From: Bacteroidota bacterium
GTDB lineage: Bacteria; Bacteroidota; Bacteroidia; AKYH767-A; 2013-40CM-41-45
Length of the DNA: 64,000 nucleotides
Reading direction: 5' to 3'
Assembly (NCBI GenBank): GCA_016721305.1
Contig: JADKIH010000004.1
Coordinates: forward strand, 124,001-188,000
Positions 29,810-38,400 of the stretch are shown one piece after another (the first letter of the stretch is position 1; each line of letters opens with the position of its first letter). The notes below the pieces were generated by a model, which was not told the DNA's origin, made no database searches, and saw only the letters and a program-made list of their open reading frames with translations. The position numbers and the translations under genes were made by a program.

Positions 29810-30322
29810 TTATTTCGGTGGATTATCAATCTTCACCGTAATATTAATGATATTCTCTTTAGGTTTGTTAGCGTCGTCGGATTTTATTGTGTAATTAATT
29901 GTTTGTTCCGGCGGAGGCGTTTTAATCACTTCATGAATTTTGAAATGAATATTGATCTGCCTATGGAAAACAACCCGTAATCCTTTATAAGTACGTTTTT
30001 CGAATATCAATCCTTTTACAAGTCTAATGGCTTCTTCATCGCAACCGTAACCGAGTCCATGCTTTACTTTAGCTGCTGTTACTCTGCCAAAAACGTCGAT
30101 GTCGTAATCTACAGCCACCGTTCCCTGAATCATATTTTTCATTGCTTCTTCGGGATAGCGGAGATTGGACTTTATGTATTCGCCCAGGGCTTTATTGCCT
30201 CCGGGATAGTTGGGAGGTGTGATGAAGCTTTCGGGTTTGCGGGAGGAGTTCTTTTTCAATGCGTATGATGGGTTAATATCGTTTAATTTGGGAAAATAGG
30301 GAGATTTATTGTGAAAAGTCAT
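29810..30322 (-). CDS. TonB C-terminal domain protein without membrane anchor
   Basis: This 170-residue protein holds a TonB_C-like domain at about residues 40-140: PPNYPGGNKALGEYI, then NLRYPEEAMKNMIQGTVAVDYDI and GCDEEAIRLVKG. Such domains usually contact TonB boxes or act as periplasmic modules. No N-terminal transmembrane helix or signal peptide is visible with the ATG at 30322, so either it is a cytoplasmic orphan or the N-terminus is missing. The last 30 residues are charged and unrelated. Its stop is immediately adjacent to the start of the beta-helix gene. Confidence 0.75.
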   Translation of the reverse strand: MTFHNKSPYFPKLNDINPSYALKKNSSRKPESFITPPNYPGGNKALGEYIKSNLRYPEEAMKNMIQGTVAVDYDIDVFGRVTAAKVKHGLGYGCDEEAIRLVKGLIFEKRTYKGLRVVFHRQINIHFKIHEVIKTPPPEQTINYTIKSDDANKPKENIINITVKIDNPPK

Positions 30323-30396
30323 GAAAAAAGGTATTTTTATTACAAATTTTCATTTATTCATTGAGGTATATTGAAAAATTTAATTGAAAGAAACTC

Positions 30397-31305
30397 ATGA
30401 AAAACTTTAAAACAAGTGTGTGTCTATTTCTGATACAGTGTTTTTTGCTACTGCCTGATTATTCATATTCACAATATGTGAATTTCCCACTCGATAGTGC
30501 TATTTGGAGAATCGATTATTATAATTCTTCCGGCTGTTCACCTGGCCCTCAGCCGAACGGATCGTTTCAATATACGTTAGACGGAGATTCTGTTTTGAAT
30601 TCGATTACATATTCAAAAATCTATTCATCCGGAATTTCAAACTGTTTAACTTTTGGTTACTGCGGATTGTTGCGCGATGATACACTTTCGCAAAAGGTAT
30701 ATTATGTTTATCCTGATTCTGTAAACGAATTACTTATGTATGATTTTTCTGTTAATGTCGGAGACACGATAAATGATATATATAATGCTTTTCCTCTGTT
30801 TTATCATGTCGTAGATTCGGTAGACCAGGTTACCCTAGGGGGCGTTTCCAGGAAAAGAATTCGTTATATCTCAGGGTCCCCTGTAATGGAACCATATATA
30901 ATTGAAGGGATGGGCAATGCATCGGGGCTAATGGCCCCGCTTGAAAGTCCGGGTGAATTATTCGATTTAACCTGTTTTAGCTATAACGGTACTAGTATTT
31001 ACCCGACATCTTCAAGCGACTGTTCACTGATTGATAATGTTTTCGATGCAAATTCGGAATACGCGACAATTAGTATTTTCCCCAATCCCATACATTCAAT
31101 TGCTATGATTGAGTATTCCGGTCGAGAAATTCAAGAGGTAAGAATTGTTGATAGTTGTGGAAGAATTATGAAACGACTTTTCCCTGTAAGTGGAAAATGT
31201 ATATTAGAAGCAGAAGGAATGTCAGATGGATTTTACATTGCACTTTTCTTGTCAGAAAATGAAATTGCAGGAATGAGTAAAATCTCTCTAAATAATCGCC
31301 AATGA
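30397..31305 (+). CDS. Secreted T9SS cargo protein of unknown function
   Basis: The 302-residue protein has a signal peptide (ending YSYSQ) and a roughly 200-residue central domain. That domain is rich in Tyr, Ser and Cys with a beta-sheet-like pattern (YTLDGDSVLNSITYSKIY, DTLSQKVYYVYPDS). A T9SS type A sorting domain follows (SIFPNPIHSIAMIEY ... DGFYIALFLS). I do not recognise the central domain, but proteins with this layout are common among Bacteroidota T9SS cargo. It diverges from the TonB-domain gene across 74 bp. The gene is intact. Confidence 0.78.
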   Translation: MKNFKTSVCLFLIQCFLLLPDYSYSQYVNFPLDSAIWRIDYYNSSGCSPGPQPNGSFQYTLDGDSVLNSITYSKIYSSGISNCLTFGYCGLLRDDTLSQKVYYVYPDSVNELLMYDFSVNVGDTINDIYNAFPLFYHVVDSVDQVTLGGVSRKRIRYISGSPVMEPYIIEGMGNASGLMAPLESPGELFDLTCFSYNGTSIYPTSSSDCSLIDNVFDANSEYATISIFPNPIHSIAMIEYSGREIQEVRIVDSCGRIMKRLFPVSGKCILEAEGMSDGFYIALFLSENEIAGMSKISLNNRQ

Positions 31306-31586
31306 AAAAGCAATAACTAATTTAATGTTGCAGACTTGGATCATGGTTTTTACCTTGAGTTGTTAACCGGAAAGGAGAAAATTGTTCGCGCATTTTTTAA
31401 AGCAAAAAAGCAGAGATTCACCCAATGTGAGGAAAGGCTAATTCGGGTTTTGGCAGGATGTCCATGTCTGAAGTTGTCCTAGAATATCCATAATAAATAA
31501 CGGCATAACCCGATCAGCATAAAATCGACTTTGTGTTTAAGCAGTAGTAAAAGTAGTTTTTGATATTCCTTTTGTAAAATATCCAT

Positions 31587-31954
31587 CTAGCAGTCAAAAT
31601 AAATTCGATTTCCCAATGTGGGGTTTTCCTTGAGTTCTTTGGAGAAAATCTTCTTCACCATTGTTGTAACTCTTTGCATATTCTCGATTCCCTGTGTAGC
31701 TGAATATGCTTCATAAGTACTTTCGTTTTCTTCGGCAAGAGAGTCGAAAAAGACTATGCGTTTTGAGCCATACAAAGCAGTAGGCTTATTCGCAGGTTTC
31801 TTGTTGTCTTTTTTTTCATTGCAATTTTTTGCGCAGACTCTTTATTGGAAATATGCCGACTTGATATTAATTTACGATTTTCTTGAAGCGTGAGGCTTAT
31901 GAGACAATTTATTCCTGTCGTAAATTCAAAAACCTGCGGTACATTAGAATGCAA
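31587..31954 (-). CDS. Hypothetical protein, one frameshift
   Basis: Two frames join into about 122 residues. The first starts at ATG 31954 and breaks in the A8 run (31809-31816 on the plus strand). Adding one A gives MKKKDNKKPANKPTALYGSK and continues into FFDSLAEENESTYEAYSATQ and the stop at 31587. The C-terminal half is charged and polar with no motif I know. Alternatively translation may begin at the internal ATG just before the A-run. It is flanked by two spacers of 281 and 140 bp with no recognised features. Confidence 0.4.
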
Positions 31955-32094
31955 TATCGTAAAAAAATCTGTAGGATGTTAACAATTGCTTTCAAAATGT
32001 ATCTTTGACTCAATGATAAACCGCGAAGAAGTTTGCCTACCATTTGAAAATTCAAATATAGAAACACGATTAACTAGGATAAGGTAATTAAACA

Positions 32095-32499
32095 ATGAAA
32101 TATATTCTCATTTTTTTAGTAGTATTTTATTCATGCAGTCGAAAGGTCGGAATCGTTAAATCTCCTGCTCTTTGTAATGACTTAAAAATGGAAATCGAAC
32201 AATATTGGAGGTTAAGTGCGGATAGTACGTTTTACGAAACTAACCTTCAATTTTTACGGCGTGTTGATTCGATATATAAATCTTGTTTAATAAATGAACA
32301 CGAAATCATTGCATTATTTGGAGAGCCAAACAAAAGAGGAGATTCTTTTCATCGTTTAGAATTGATTTACCATATAGATAAACTTTGCACACCTGAACAC
32401 CAATATCCCTGTACGGAATTTATTATACTTCGACAATTTGGATTCTGTTGGTGGAACTATGATACTCACAACAGATACTCCGAATATTCAGAAAGTTAA
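32095..32499 (+). CDS. Small hypothetical lipoprotein
   Basis: This 134-residue protein starts with a short hydrophobic segment and the lipobox-like VVFYSC, so Cys14 is probably lipidated. The mature part is mixed alpha/beta with four further Cys (CNDLK, KSCLI, KLCTPE, YPCTEF) that may form disulphides. It has the look of small Bacteroidota outer-membrane-facing lipoproteins, but I recognise no family. It stands alone; the downstream 250 bp hold only the efp terminator. Confidence 0.6.
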   Translation: MKYILIFLVVFYSCSRKVGIVKSPALCNDLKMEIEQYWRLSADSTFYETNLQFLRRVDSIYKSCLINEHEIIALFGEPNKRGDSFHRLELIYHIDKLCTPEHQYPCTEFIILRQFGFCWWNYDTHNRYSEYSES

Positions 32500-32694
32500 A
32501 TAGAACATCTGATTAAAAGTGAATATGTGCAAATTAAAGGTGCGGGTTTTAAAAACAGTTCCTATTGCTTAGAGCTATAAACCGAAAAACAGAAAATTGT
32601 TCATACGATTGTTTAACCGTAACAAAGGTAGACTTAAGGCACTTTCAGGAAAAAATGTTCCCATAAAGAATTGGTCACCAAATTTATTTTGCAT

Positions 32695-32729
32695 AAAAAA
32701 AAGCCCATCACAATAAAGCGATGGGCTTT
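32695..32729 (-). terminator. efp: Rho-independent terminator of efp
   Basis: The stem AAGCCCATC (32701-32709) pairs with GATGGGCTT (32720-32728) around a 10-nt loop. Read in the efp direction it is followed by a run of eight T. It lies 21 bp beyond the efp stop codon, a textbook intrinsic terminator. Confidence 0.85.
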
Positions 32730-32749
32730 CTAATTTAGATTTTACAATA

Positions 32750-33310
32750 TTATTTCACTTTCCCCGCATAAGACCAATCACGTGTATCGATCTTAATTAC
32801 CTCGCCCTGGTTCACAAACAACGGAACGTTTACAATCGCACCTGTTTCAACAGTTGCTTGTTTGAGTGTGTTTGTTGCTGTATCACCGCGTAAGCCCGGC
32901 TCTGTGTAAGTGATTTCGAGTTCTACGAATGTCGGAGCTTCGGCAAGAATCGGTTGATCGTTTTCGAAAGCAATCTTCACAGTCATACCTTCTTTCATGA
33001 GTTTAACGTTGTCGCCAAACATTTCAGAAGGAACATAAACCTGATCGAAAGTTTCATTATCCATCACGACGATATGATCACCTTCCGGATAAATGAACTG
33101 CATTTCTTTGAATTCAACACGAGCTACATCTACTTCTTCACCGGCACGGAAACGGTTTTCTACAACCTTCCCGTTACGTAAATTTTTCATTTTTGCCTGA
33201 TAAAAGGCACGTAAGTTACCCGGTGTACGGTGGATGTACTCGGTAATAACACACAATTCGCCGTTATATCGAAGGATGGTACCTACATTGATGTCGCCTG
33301 TATTTGCCAT
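32750..33310 (-). CDS. efp: Elongation factor P
   Basis: The intact 186-residue protein matches EF-P across its three beta-barrel domains: KOW-like domain I (residues 1-65), and OB domains with IYPEGDHIVVMDNETFDQV and the EF-P signature near the C-terminus, TATNTLKQATVETGA. EF-P enters the ribosomal E site to relieve stalling at polyproline. The domain I loop reads RTPGNLRAF, placing Asn32 at the tip where the E. coli protein has the beta-lysylated Lys34 and others a rhamnosylated Arg32. It has its own promoter and terminator, so it is monocistronic. Confidence 0.95.
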   Translation of the reverse strand: MANTGDINVGTILRYNGELCVITEYIHRTPGNLRAFYQAKMKNLRNGKVVENRFRAGEEVDVARVEFKEMQFIYPEGDHIVVMDNETFDQVYVPSEMFGDNVKLMKEGMTVKIAFENDQPILAEAPTFVELEITYTEPGLRGDTATNTLKQATVETGAIVNVPLFVNQGEVIKIDTRDWSYAGKVK

Positions 33311-33353
33311 TTTGTTGGAATTTTTACTTTTTTACACGTTTTATTTGAGGTGG

Positions 33354-33384
33354 CGAAGATAAGAAATCGGAGTACGGATAGCAA
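33354..33384 (-). promoter_or_regulatory. Promoter of efp
   Basis: On the minus strand TTG (33384-33382) is followed after 20 nt by TATCTTCG (33361-33354), one mismatch from TAnnTTTG. The efp ATG lies about 45 nt downstream. Confidence 0.4.
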
Positions 33385-33436
33385 GTTTTGAGAGTTATCG
33401 GTGATCGGTTATAAGGTGATCAATTCGTAATTATGA

Positions 33437-33482
33437 GCATTTCTGCGAATTTATGCGGAATTTCAGCGCCTTTCTGCGGGAA
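33437..33482. repeat. TTTCTGCG-family interspersed repeat
   Basis: The region holds TTTCTGCGAATT, TATGCGGAATTTC and TTTCTGCGGGAAAC in close succession. Similar sequences occur at 41323-41359 and 41458-41493 (inverted pair), 43923-43963 and 59170-59212. Confidence 0.6.
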
Positions 33483-33520
33483 ACAAATCACATTCAGGCG
33501 GTTTTTACACAATTTCCATC

Positions 33521-33528
33521 TACTTTTG
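33521..33528 (+). promoter_or_regulatory. -7 element for the gene at 33591
   Basis: TACTTTTG matches TAnnTTTG exactly, 63 nt before the ATG. A T-rich stretch stands at the -33 position without a clear TTTG. Confidence 0.35.
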
Positions 33529-33590
33529 CAGTTCTTTAAGATTCAAATTCACCAGCAAAGCAAGGCTAGATCCGTGCTTCTTTCACTCCT

Positions 33591-34322
33591 ATGCAGAAAT
33601 TACCGGCTTGCCTTGTTCTCTTCTTCGTGCTTTTAATGAGCCATTTCTCCTTTGCCGGCGATTCACTGAATGTAATGGTTAATGGAGTGGTGTATTCATC
33701 TGCAAATCCCGATGCCCGACTTGAAGATTTAATGATCATCAATTTGCGTACATCTCAGGGAACGTTTGGAAAAGCGGACGGATCATTTTCTGTTACTGCA
33801 CACAAAACAGATACGTTGCTGATTGCCTCAACAGGCTTCGAGTATGCTCGTATTTCAATGGCGGATTCAGTTTCGAAACCGATCTACTTTGCCAGGGTGC
33901 CAATCACAAAATTAGCGCGTACACTAAAGGAAGTAAATATTTTTTCTCCCCGCGATTTGCAATCGATCTACACCGATATTCAAAAGCTCGGTTATAATAA
34001 AAAAGATTTTGAGTTAAGCGGAGTAAATGCGTTAAGTAGTCCAATCACATTCTTGTATCAGGAGTTTTCTCAATTCCAGCGCGTGCGTCGACACAATGCA
34101 GAGCGAATCAACAACGATAAACGCAAGGAATTGCTTCGTCAGCTTTTAGCCAATTATGTGGAGCACGATATTGTTAATCTCGACGACACCGAATTCGACG
34201 ACTTTATCGATTTCTGCAACGTTCCCGAAACGTATATGAAACAGGCGAGTCAGTATGATTTCTGTATTTACATCAAGCAGAGGTTTGATGTTTTTCGGAT
34301 GATGAAGACGGACCGACGGTGA
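33591..34322 (+). CDS. Secreted CarboxypepD_reg-like domain protein
   Basis: The 243-residue protein has a signal peptide (ending SFAG) and then a beta-sandwich like the CarboxypepD_reg-like domain seen at the N-terminus of SusC-type receptors: VNGVVYSSANPDARLEDLMI ... GTFGKADGSFSVTAHKTDTL (about residues 30-100). The rest (about 110-243) is helical and charged, with LYQEFSQFQRVRRHNAER and FIDFCNVPETY. It is periplasmic or surface-exposed, with no TonB-dependent barrel attached. Proteins of this layout are frequent and uncharacterised in Bacteroidota. It ends 2 bp before an ATTGAAN repeat block. Confidence 0.75.
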   Translation: MQKLPACLVLFFVLLMSHFSFAGDSLNVMVNGVVYSSANPDARLEDLMIINLRTSQGTFGKADGSFSVTAHKTDTLLIASTGFEYARISMADSVSKPIYFARVPITKLARTLKEVNIFSPRDLQSIYTDIQKLGYNKKDFELSGVNALSSPITFLYQEFSQFQRVRRHNAERINNDKRKELLRQLLANYVEHDIVNLDDTEFDDFIDFCNVPETYMKQASQYDFCIYIKQRFDVFRMMKTDRR

Positions 34323-34324
34323 TT

Positions 34325-34513
34325 ATTGAAGATTGAAAATTGAAGATTGAATATTGGCGCAATTGGGTGAATTTACTTTTAGGATATTAGATAATTGAAG
34401 ATTGAAAATTGAAGATTGAATATTGGCGCAAGGAGACGAATTTCCTTTTAGGATATTAGATAATTGAAGATTGAATATTGGCGCAATTAGGCGAATTTCC
34501 TTTTAGGATATTT
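34325..34513. repeat. Three-copy, 69 bp tandem repeat containing ATTGAAN heptamers
   Basis: Copies begin at 34325, 34394 and 34463. Each has a heptamer tract (ATTGAAG, ATTGAAA, ATTGAAG, ATTGAAT; two units shorter in copy 3), the boundary ATTGGCGCAA, and a spacer with GAATTTCCTTTTAGGATATT. The order (tract, then TTGGCG, then spacer) matches the region at 18627-18846 although the spacer sequence differs. Confidence 0.88.
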
Positions 34514-34599
34514 AATGCAAGTATTTTTCGTCTTGACGGATAATTTTCAAAAAAGTCGTTTATTTATTCAGCCTGCGATAGTCTATACCGTAACCGTCT

Positions 34600-34649
34600 C
34601 GCCAATTTTCAATTTTCAATTTTCAATCTTCAATCTTCAATCTTCAATC
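34600..34649. repeat. Inverse ATTGAAN tract overlapping a stop codon
   Basis: Starting with CGCCAA, seven units of TTCAATN type run to 34649 in the orientation opposite to 34325-34513, so the two blocks could pair across about 90-250 nt. The last units encode the final residues Ile-Glu-Asp and the TGA stop (34637) of the symporter on the minus strand. Confidence 0.85.
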
Positions 34650-35863
34650 GCCTCCCGTTCCCACTTCGTCACCACCGCTGTCGCCACGGCATTCCCGATA
34701 ACATTCGTAGCCGACCGTCCCATGTCTAAAAGCCAATCGATGGCGATGAGAAGAGTGAGGCCTTCTTGCGGTATATTGAATGTTTGAAGCATTCCGGCAA
34801 TAACAACTAACGACGCTCGTGGAACTCCGGCCATTCCTTTACTTGTTACGAGGAGAATGAGCATCATCGTGATTTGTTGCGAGATTCCCAGATGCATTCC
34901 GTATGCTTGGGCGATTGACATCGTCGCAAACGTCATGTACATAATCGAGCCGTCGAGATTGAATGAATAGCCAAGTGGTAAAACGAAGCTTACAATGCGA
35001 GGAGGACAACCAAATCGTTCGAGGCCAAGAATAGTTTTTGGCATTGCAGCTTCGGAACTGGCCGTGCTGAAAGCAAGAATCATCGGCTCTTTTACGTGAT
35101 TAAACAATTTGAAGAAATCGATTTTCAGTACAAGGCAAATTGTGAGCAACACTCCGAAAATAAAGAACAACAATCCGCCGAAGAAGCAGAGGATGATTTG
35201 CAAATACCCACCGAGAATGTCGAGTCCTTTTAATGAAATTACTGCAGCCAGCGAGCCGAATACTGCCAGAGGAGCCAACTTCATTACATATCCTGTGATT
35301 CGGAGCATTGCATGTGCAATTGCGTCGAAGAACTCGATAATGATTTTCCCTTTTTCATGCATCGAAGCTACAGCGACTCCGAAGAAGAGGACGAAAATAA
35401 TGATGGGCAAAATCTGATTTCGAGCCATCACGTCGGCTATACTCTCCGGGAAAATATGTTCGATGAATTCTTTTCCGTTAAATGGTTTTGGTTGAACATT
35501 GCTTAGTGTTTTTGAGGAAAGTTGCAAAGCTTTTCCGGGTTCGAAGATGTTGACGATAATTAATCCAAGTAATAAGGCTACAATAGTTGCGCCTGTAAAA
35601 TAAATCATCGTCTTCAAGCCAATTCGTCCTACGGTTTTGAAATCACCAACTTTCGCAATACCGGTGAGAAGGAGTGAAAACACCAATGGTGCAATAATCA
35701 TCTTGATCAGGCGAAGAAAAATATCGCTCAGAATATGCATGTTGTCGGCGAATGGTTTGATATTCGCCATATCGGGCCAGTTGTGACGATACCAGGCGCC
35801 AAGAATAATTCCCAGCAATAAGCCGATGACAATTTGAGTAGTGAGATTTATTTTTCGCAGCAT
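34637..35863 (-). CDS. Dicarboxylate/amino acid:cation symporter (DAACS family)
   Basis: The 408-residue protein is a GltP/DctA-type secondary transporter. It has about eight transmembrane helices, the hairpin HP1 with FSTASSEAAMPKTILGLERFG, the NMDG-like helix 7 segment YSFNLDGSIMYMTFATM, and the HP2 region TSKGMAGVPRASLVVIAGML. These elements bind Na+ or H+ and a C4-dicarboxylate, glutamate or aspartate; the sequence alone does not choose between them. Its start overlaps the stop of the GNAT gene (TAATG), so they form an operon. The stop codon lies within an ATTGAAN repeat tract. Confidence 0.9.
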   Translation of the reverse strand: MLRKINLTTQIVIGLLLGIILGAWYRHNWPDMANIKPFADNMHILSDIFLRLIKMIIAPLVFSLLLTGIAKVGDFKTVGRIGLKTMIYFTGATIVALLLGLIIVNIFEPGKALQLSSKTLSNVQPKPFNGKEFIEHIFPESIADVMARNQILPIIIFVLFFGVAVASMHEKGKIIIEFFDAIAHAMLRITGYVMKLAPLAVFGSLAAVISLKGLDILGGYLQIILCFFGGLLFFIFGVLLTICLVLKIDFFKLFNHVKEPMILAFSTASSEAAMPKTILGLERFGCPPRIVSFVLPLGYSFNLDGSIMYMTFATMSIAQAYGMHLGISQQITMMLILLVTSKGMAGVPRASLVVIAGMLQTFNIPQEGLTLLIAIDWLLDMGRSATNVIGNAVATAVVTKWEREAIED

Positions 35864-36288
35864 TATTTTTTCAGATAAAGATCTTTTTTTACTATTTCCA
35901 TCAGTCGATCGGGAAGGGCAACAGGAGTGAAGCCATATTGCGCATACAAACCATGTGCATCTCGTGTTGCCAGCATGAATCGACGTAAGCCCTGCAAGTC
36001 GGGGTGACTCATAATTGAATCCATCAACATTTTCGACAAACCTTTTCCGCGATGACTTTCAAGAATAAATACATCAGCAAGGTAGCCAAAAGTAGCTTTG
36101 TCGGTAACCACTCTTGCAAAGCCGACTTGTACATCATTTTCATATACACCAAAGCAAATTGAATTTTCAATCGATAGCTCCAAAATTTCCATAGGAATTT
36201 CTTTTGCCCAATACGAATTCGATATAAATTCGTGAATTACTTTTTTGTTGAGCAGGGATTTATCGGTGCTGATTTGATAGGTTGGCAT
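35863..36288 (-). CDS. GNAT family N-acetyltransferase
   Basis: With the ATG at 36288 (MPTYQISTDKSLL) the protein is about 141 residues, the usual size of a single GNAT domain. The acetyl-CoA-binding signature is VFILESHRGKGLSKMLM, and the last strand has LATRDAHGLYAQYGF. The acceptor substrate is unknown. A longer frame from 36375 adds residues without family similarity. The stop overlaps the start of the symporter gene, so both are translated from one message. Confidence 0.84.
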   Translation of the reverse strand: MPTYQISTDKSLLNKKVIHEFISNSYWAKEIPMEILELSIENSICFGVYENDVQVGFARVVTDKATFGYLADVFILESHRGKGLSKMLMDSIMSHPDLQGLRRFMLATRDAHGLYAQYGFTPVALPDRLMEIVKKDLYLKK

Positions 36289-36413
36289 TTTGTGTAAAAT
36301 GATTTTGCAAAGTAGTAAATTCCCTCTCTCTTCTTGCAAAAATTTTGCATTGAAATTTGAACAATGCATAAACAATCATTGATCAATTCAAACCATTTTC
36401 GCACCTTCACCCC

Positions 36414-37748
36414 ATGAATCATTGGCCGGAGGAATTTCTCCATCGTAGTAAATTACTTTTCAAAGATGAGTATTCTTCCTTTCTGGATAGCCTGTCGACT
36501 CCGGCTCCGGTTAGTGTTCGACTCAATCCATTCAAAAGAAATATCGGCTTTGTTGAAACTCAAGTAATCCCTTGGAGCAAAAATGGTCGCTATCTTCCCG
36601 AACGACCATCGTTTACGCTCGATCCATTATTCCATGCAGGAACGTATTACGTTCAGGAAGCAAGCTCCCAATTTCTCGAGCAATTGTTTCTTCTTGCACT
36701 CAAAGACAATCCGGAGCCAATCGTTCTTGATTTGTGTGCAGCACCGGGTGGAAAGTCGACACACTTGCTTTCGCTTCTCAACGGAGAGGGATGTTTAGTT
36801 AGTAATGAAGTGATTTCCTCGCGCAATAAAATCCTTCAACAAAATATTGCCAAGTGGGGTTGCACAAATTCTTTTGTAACACAAAACGATCCGGCTGATT
36901 TCAAACGTTTGCCGGGTGTGTTCGATATTATCGTTGTGGATGCACCCTGCAGCGGAGAAGGTTTATTTCGCCGCGATCCGGAAGCAGCTGATGAGTGGAG
37001 TGAGAAAGCGGTTGAACATTGTTCGACACGACAAAATCAAATCCTGGAAAGCATTCATGAATCACTGAAGCCGGGTGGGTACTTGATCTATAGCACTTGT
37101 ACGTTTGAGAAGGCGGAGAATGGCGATCAGATTGAAAGAATGATTTCGGAATTCGGTTATGAAATATGTAATTCTGTTCCTGCGGAAAATGGAATTGTTC
37201 AAACAGAATATGGCTATCATTTTTATCCGCATAAAGTAATCGGTGAAGGATTGTTTATTTCCATGATTCGAAAACCTATAGATCATGATAAACGATTCCG
37301 AATGCGTCACGAAGATCCTCAGAATTACGGAAAAGATTTCAGGATGAGTTTTTCGAGCTACTTTAGAATCGATGCAAATCTTTCAGCTTTCGTAAAGGAT
37401 GATCATGTGTATGCTATTCCAACCGAGCATTACTCGCTTTTCGCATTGTTGTTTAAAAACTTGTTTGTTCGTCAGGCAGGTATTTTCACCGGAACACAAA
37501 AGGATAAGAACTTTATTCCGTCTACCGAATTGGCATTGTCGTTATCTGCAAGCGATCAGTTTCCATCGGCAAATGTGGATCTTCCAACGGCTCTCACATA
37601 TCTTCGTGGTGAATCAATCAGCCTTGCAAATGCTCCTCAAGGATGGACAATCATTCAGTATGAAAATCAAAATCTCGGTTGGGTGAAGGTGCTGGATAGG
37701 AGAGTGAATAATTATTATCCGAAGGAGTGGAAGGTGATGAAGCGTTAG
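36414..37748 (+). CDS. RsmF/NOL1-type rRNA (cytosine-C5)-methyltransferase
   Basis: The intact 444-residue protein has a Rossmann SAM-binding motif VLDLCAAPGGKSTHLL (about residues 104-119). The two catalytic cysteine motifs of RNA m5C methyltransferases, VDAPCSGEGLFRR and YSTCTFEKAENG, follow. The C-terminal 150 residues match the RsmF-type extension with a PUA-like end (NLGWVKVLDRRVNNYYPKEW). It probably methylates cytosine in 16S rRNA (position 1407 in E. coli RsmF) or tRNA. It ends 3 bp before an ATTGAAN tract and is convergent with nothing. Confidence 0.9.
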   Translation: MNHWPEEFLHRSKLLFKDEYSSFLDSLSTPAPVSVRLNPFKRNIGFVETQVIPWSKNGRYLPERPSFTLDPLFHAGTYYVQEASSQFLEQLFLLALKDNPEPIVLDLCAAPGGKSTHLLSLLNGEGCLVSNEVISSRNKILQQNIAKWGCTNSFVTQNDPADFKRLPGVFDIIVVDAPCSGEGLFRRDPEAADEWSEKAVEHCSTRQNQILESIHESLKPGGYLIYSTCTFEKAENGDQIERMISEFGYEICNSVPAENGIVQTEYGYHFYPHKVIGEGLFISMIRKPIDHDKRFRMRHEDPQNYGKDFRMSFSSYFRIDANLSAFVKDDHVYAIPTEHYSLFALLFKNLFVRQAGIFTGTQKDKNFIPSTELALSLSASDQFPSANVDLPTALTYLRGESISLANAPQGWTIIQYENQNLGWVKVLDRRVNNYYPKEWKVMKR

Positions 37749-37751
37749 TTA

Positions 37752-37783
37752 TTGAAGATTGAAGATTGAAAATTGAATATTGA
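37752..37783. repeat. ATTGAAN heptamer tract
   Basis: Four units (ATTGAAG twice, ATTGAAA, ATTGAAT) lead into ATTGACGG, a variant of the TTGGCG boundary seen elsewhere. It starts 3 bp after the stop of the methyltransferase gene. Confidence 0.8.
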
Positions 37784-37803
37784 CGGTTGTGTTTGTGGGC
37801 CGG

Positions 37804-37908
37804 CCTTGAACCTTGAACCTTGAACCTTGAACCTTGAACCTTGAACCTTGAACCTTGAACCTTGAACCTTGAACCTTGAACCTTGAACCTTGAACTTTGA
37901 ACCTTGAA
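37804..37908. repeat. CCTTGAA heptamer array, 15 units, at a start codon
   Basis: Fifteen 7-nt units lie end to end; fourteen are exactly CCTTGAA and unit 14 is CTTTGAA. The array ends 3 bp before ATG 37912. It thus occupies the ribosome-binding region and most of the spacer of the DUF1801-like gene. It is the most regular of the CYTTGAA arrays in the window. Confidence 0.95.
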
Positions 37909-37911
37909 CGA

Positions 37912-38288
37912 ATGGCAAAGACATCACCGGACCTAACCATGATCTACAACGAGCTTGTGAAAGTGCATAAGCCGTTTGAAAAGACTTTTGAGAATCGCGC
38001 AGAGAAGGCATTGATTTGTGGACTGACAAACCGATGGAACTCATGGGACGAAAATATCCGAATATGTTTTTCGCTTCCGTGAAACCGATGAAAGGTTATG
38101 TCGGATTTTATTACATGCCAATTTACTGCGATCCTAAAATCGGAACGAAGCTGAATCCGGATTTGATGAAAATGCTCAAAGGGAAATCGTGCTTCCACAT
38201 TAAAACCTGGAGCAAGGAATTGGCAGGTCATATTACCGCTGCGTTGAAACTGGGAATGGCGGGGTATAAGGAGCGGGGGTGGATTTAG
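37912..38288 (+). CDS. DUF1801-like (YdhG/YjhX-type) small protein, one frameshift
   Basis: The locus encodes about 125 residues. It starts MAKTSPDLTMIYNELVKVH; one G added at 38013 restores EKALDLWTDKPMELMGRKYP and joins the second frame, which ends KERGWI. The pattern, including a C-terminal KELAGHITAALKLGMAGYK, resembles DUF1801 proteins, although confidence is moderate. Function unknown. The 15-unit CCTTGAA array leaves no conventional leader, so initiation would depend on repeat sequence. The break is probably a sequencing error. Confidence 0.62.
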
Positions 38289-38400
38289 TTTAATGTTCAA
38301 AGTTCAAGGTTCAATGTTTTCGTTGTAGGAAAGTGTCGAAGAGTTTTGGAATGTTTATCCTTTCGGGTTGTAAGCTAGTTATTTGAAAAAATGTACCGAA

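Noticed and set aside
31306..31586. Possible small gene or element between the T9SS cargo gene and the next gene
   Set aside because: No frame with a good start exceeds about 30 codons, and no repeat or fold stands out.
34325..34513. CRISPR-like array
   Set aside because: Spacers between repeats are near-identical rather than unique, repeats are low-complexity heptamers, and no cas gene is present.
37749..37940. Minus-strand open frame encoding a repeating seven-residue peptide (QGSRFKV)
   Set aside because: It is a by-product of a stop-free 7-nt repeat read in three registers; no start context, no signal, and the array is plainly intergenic.
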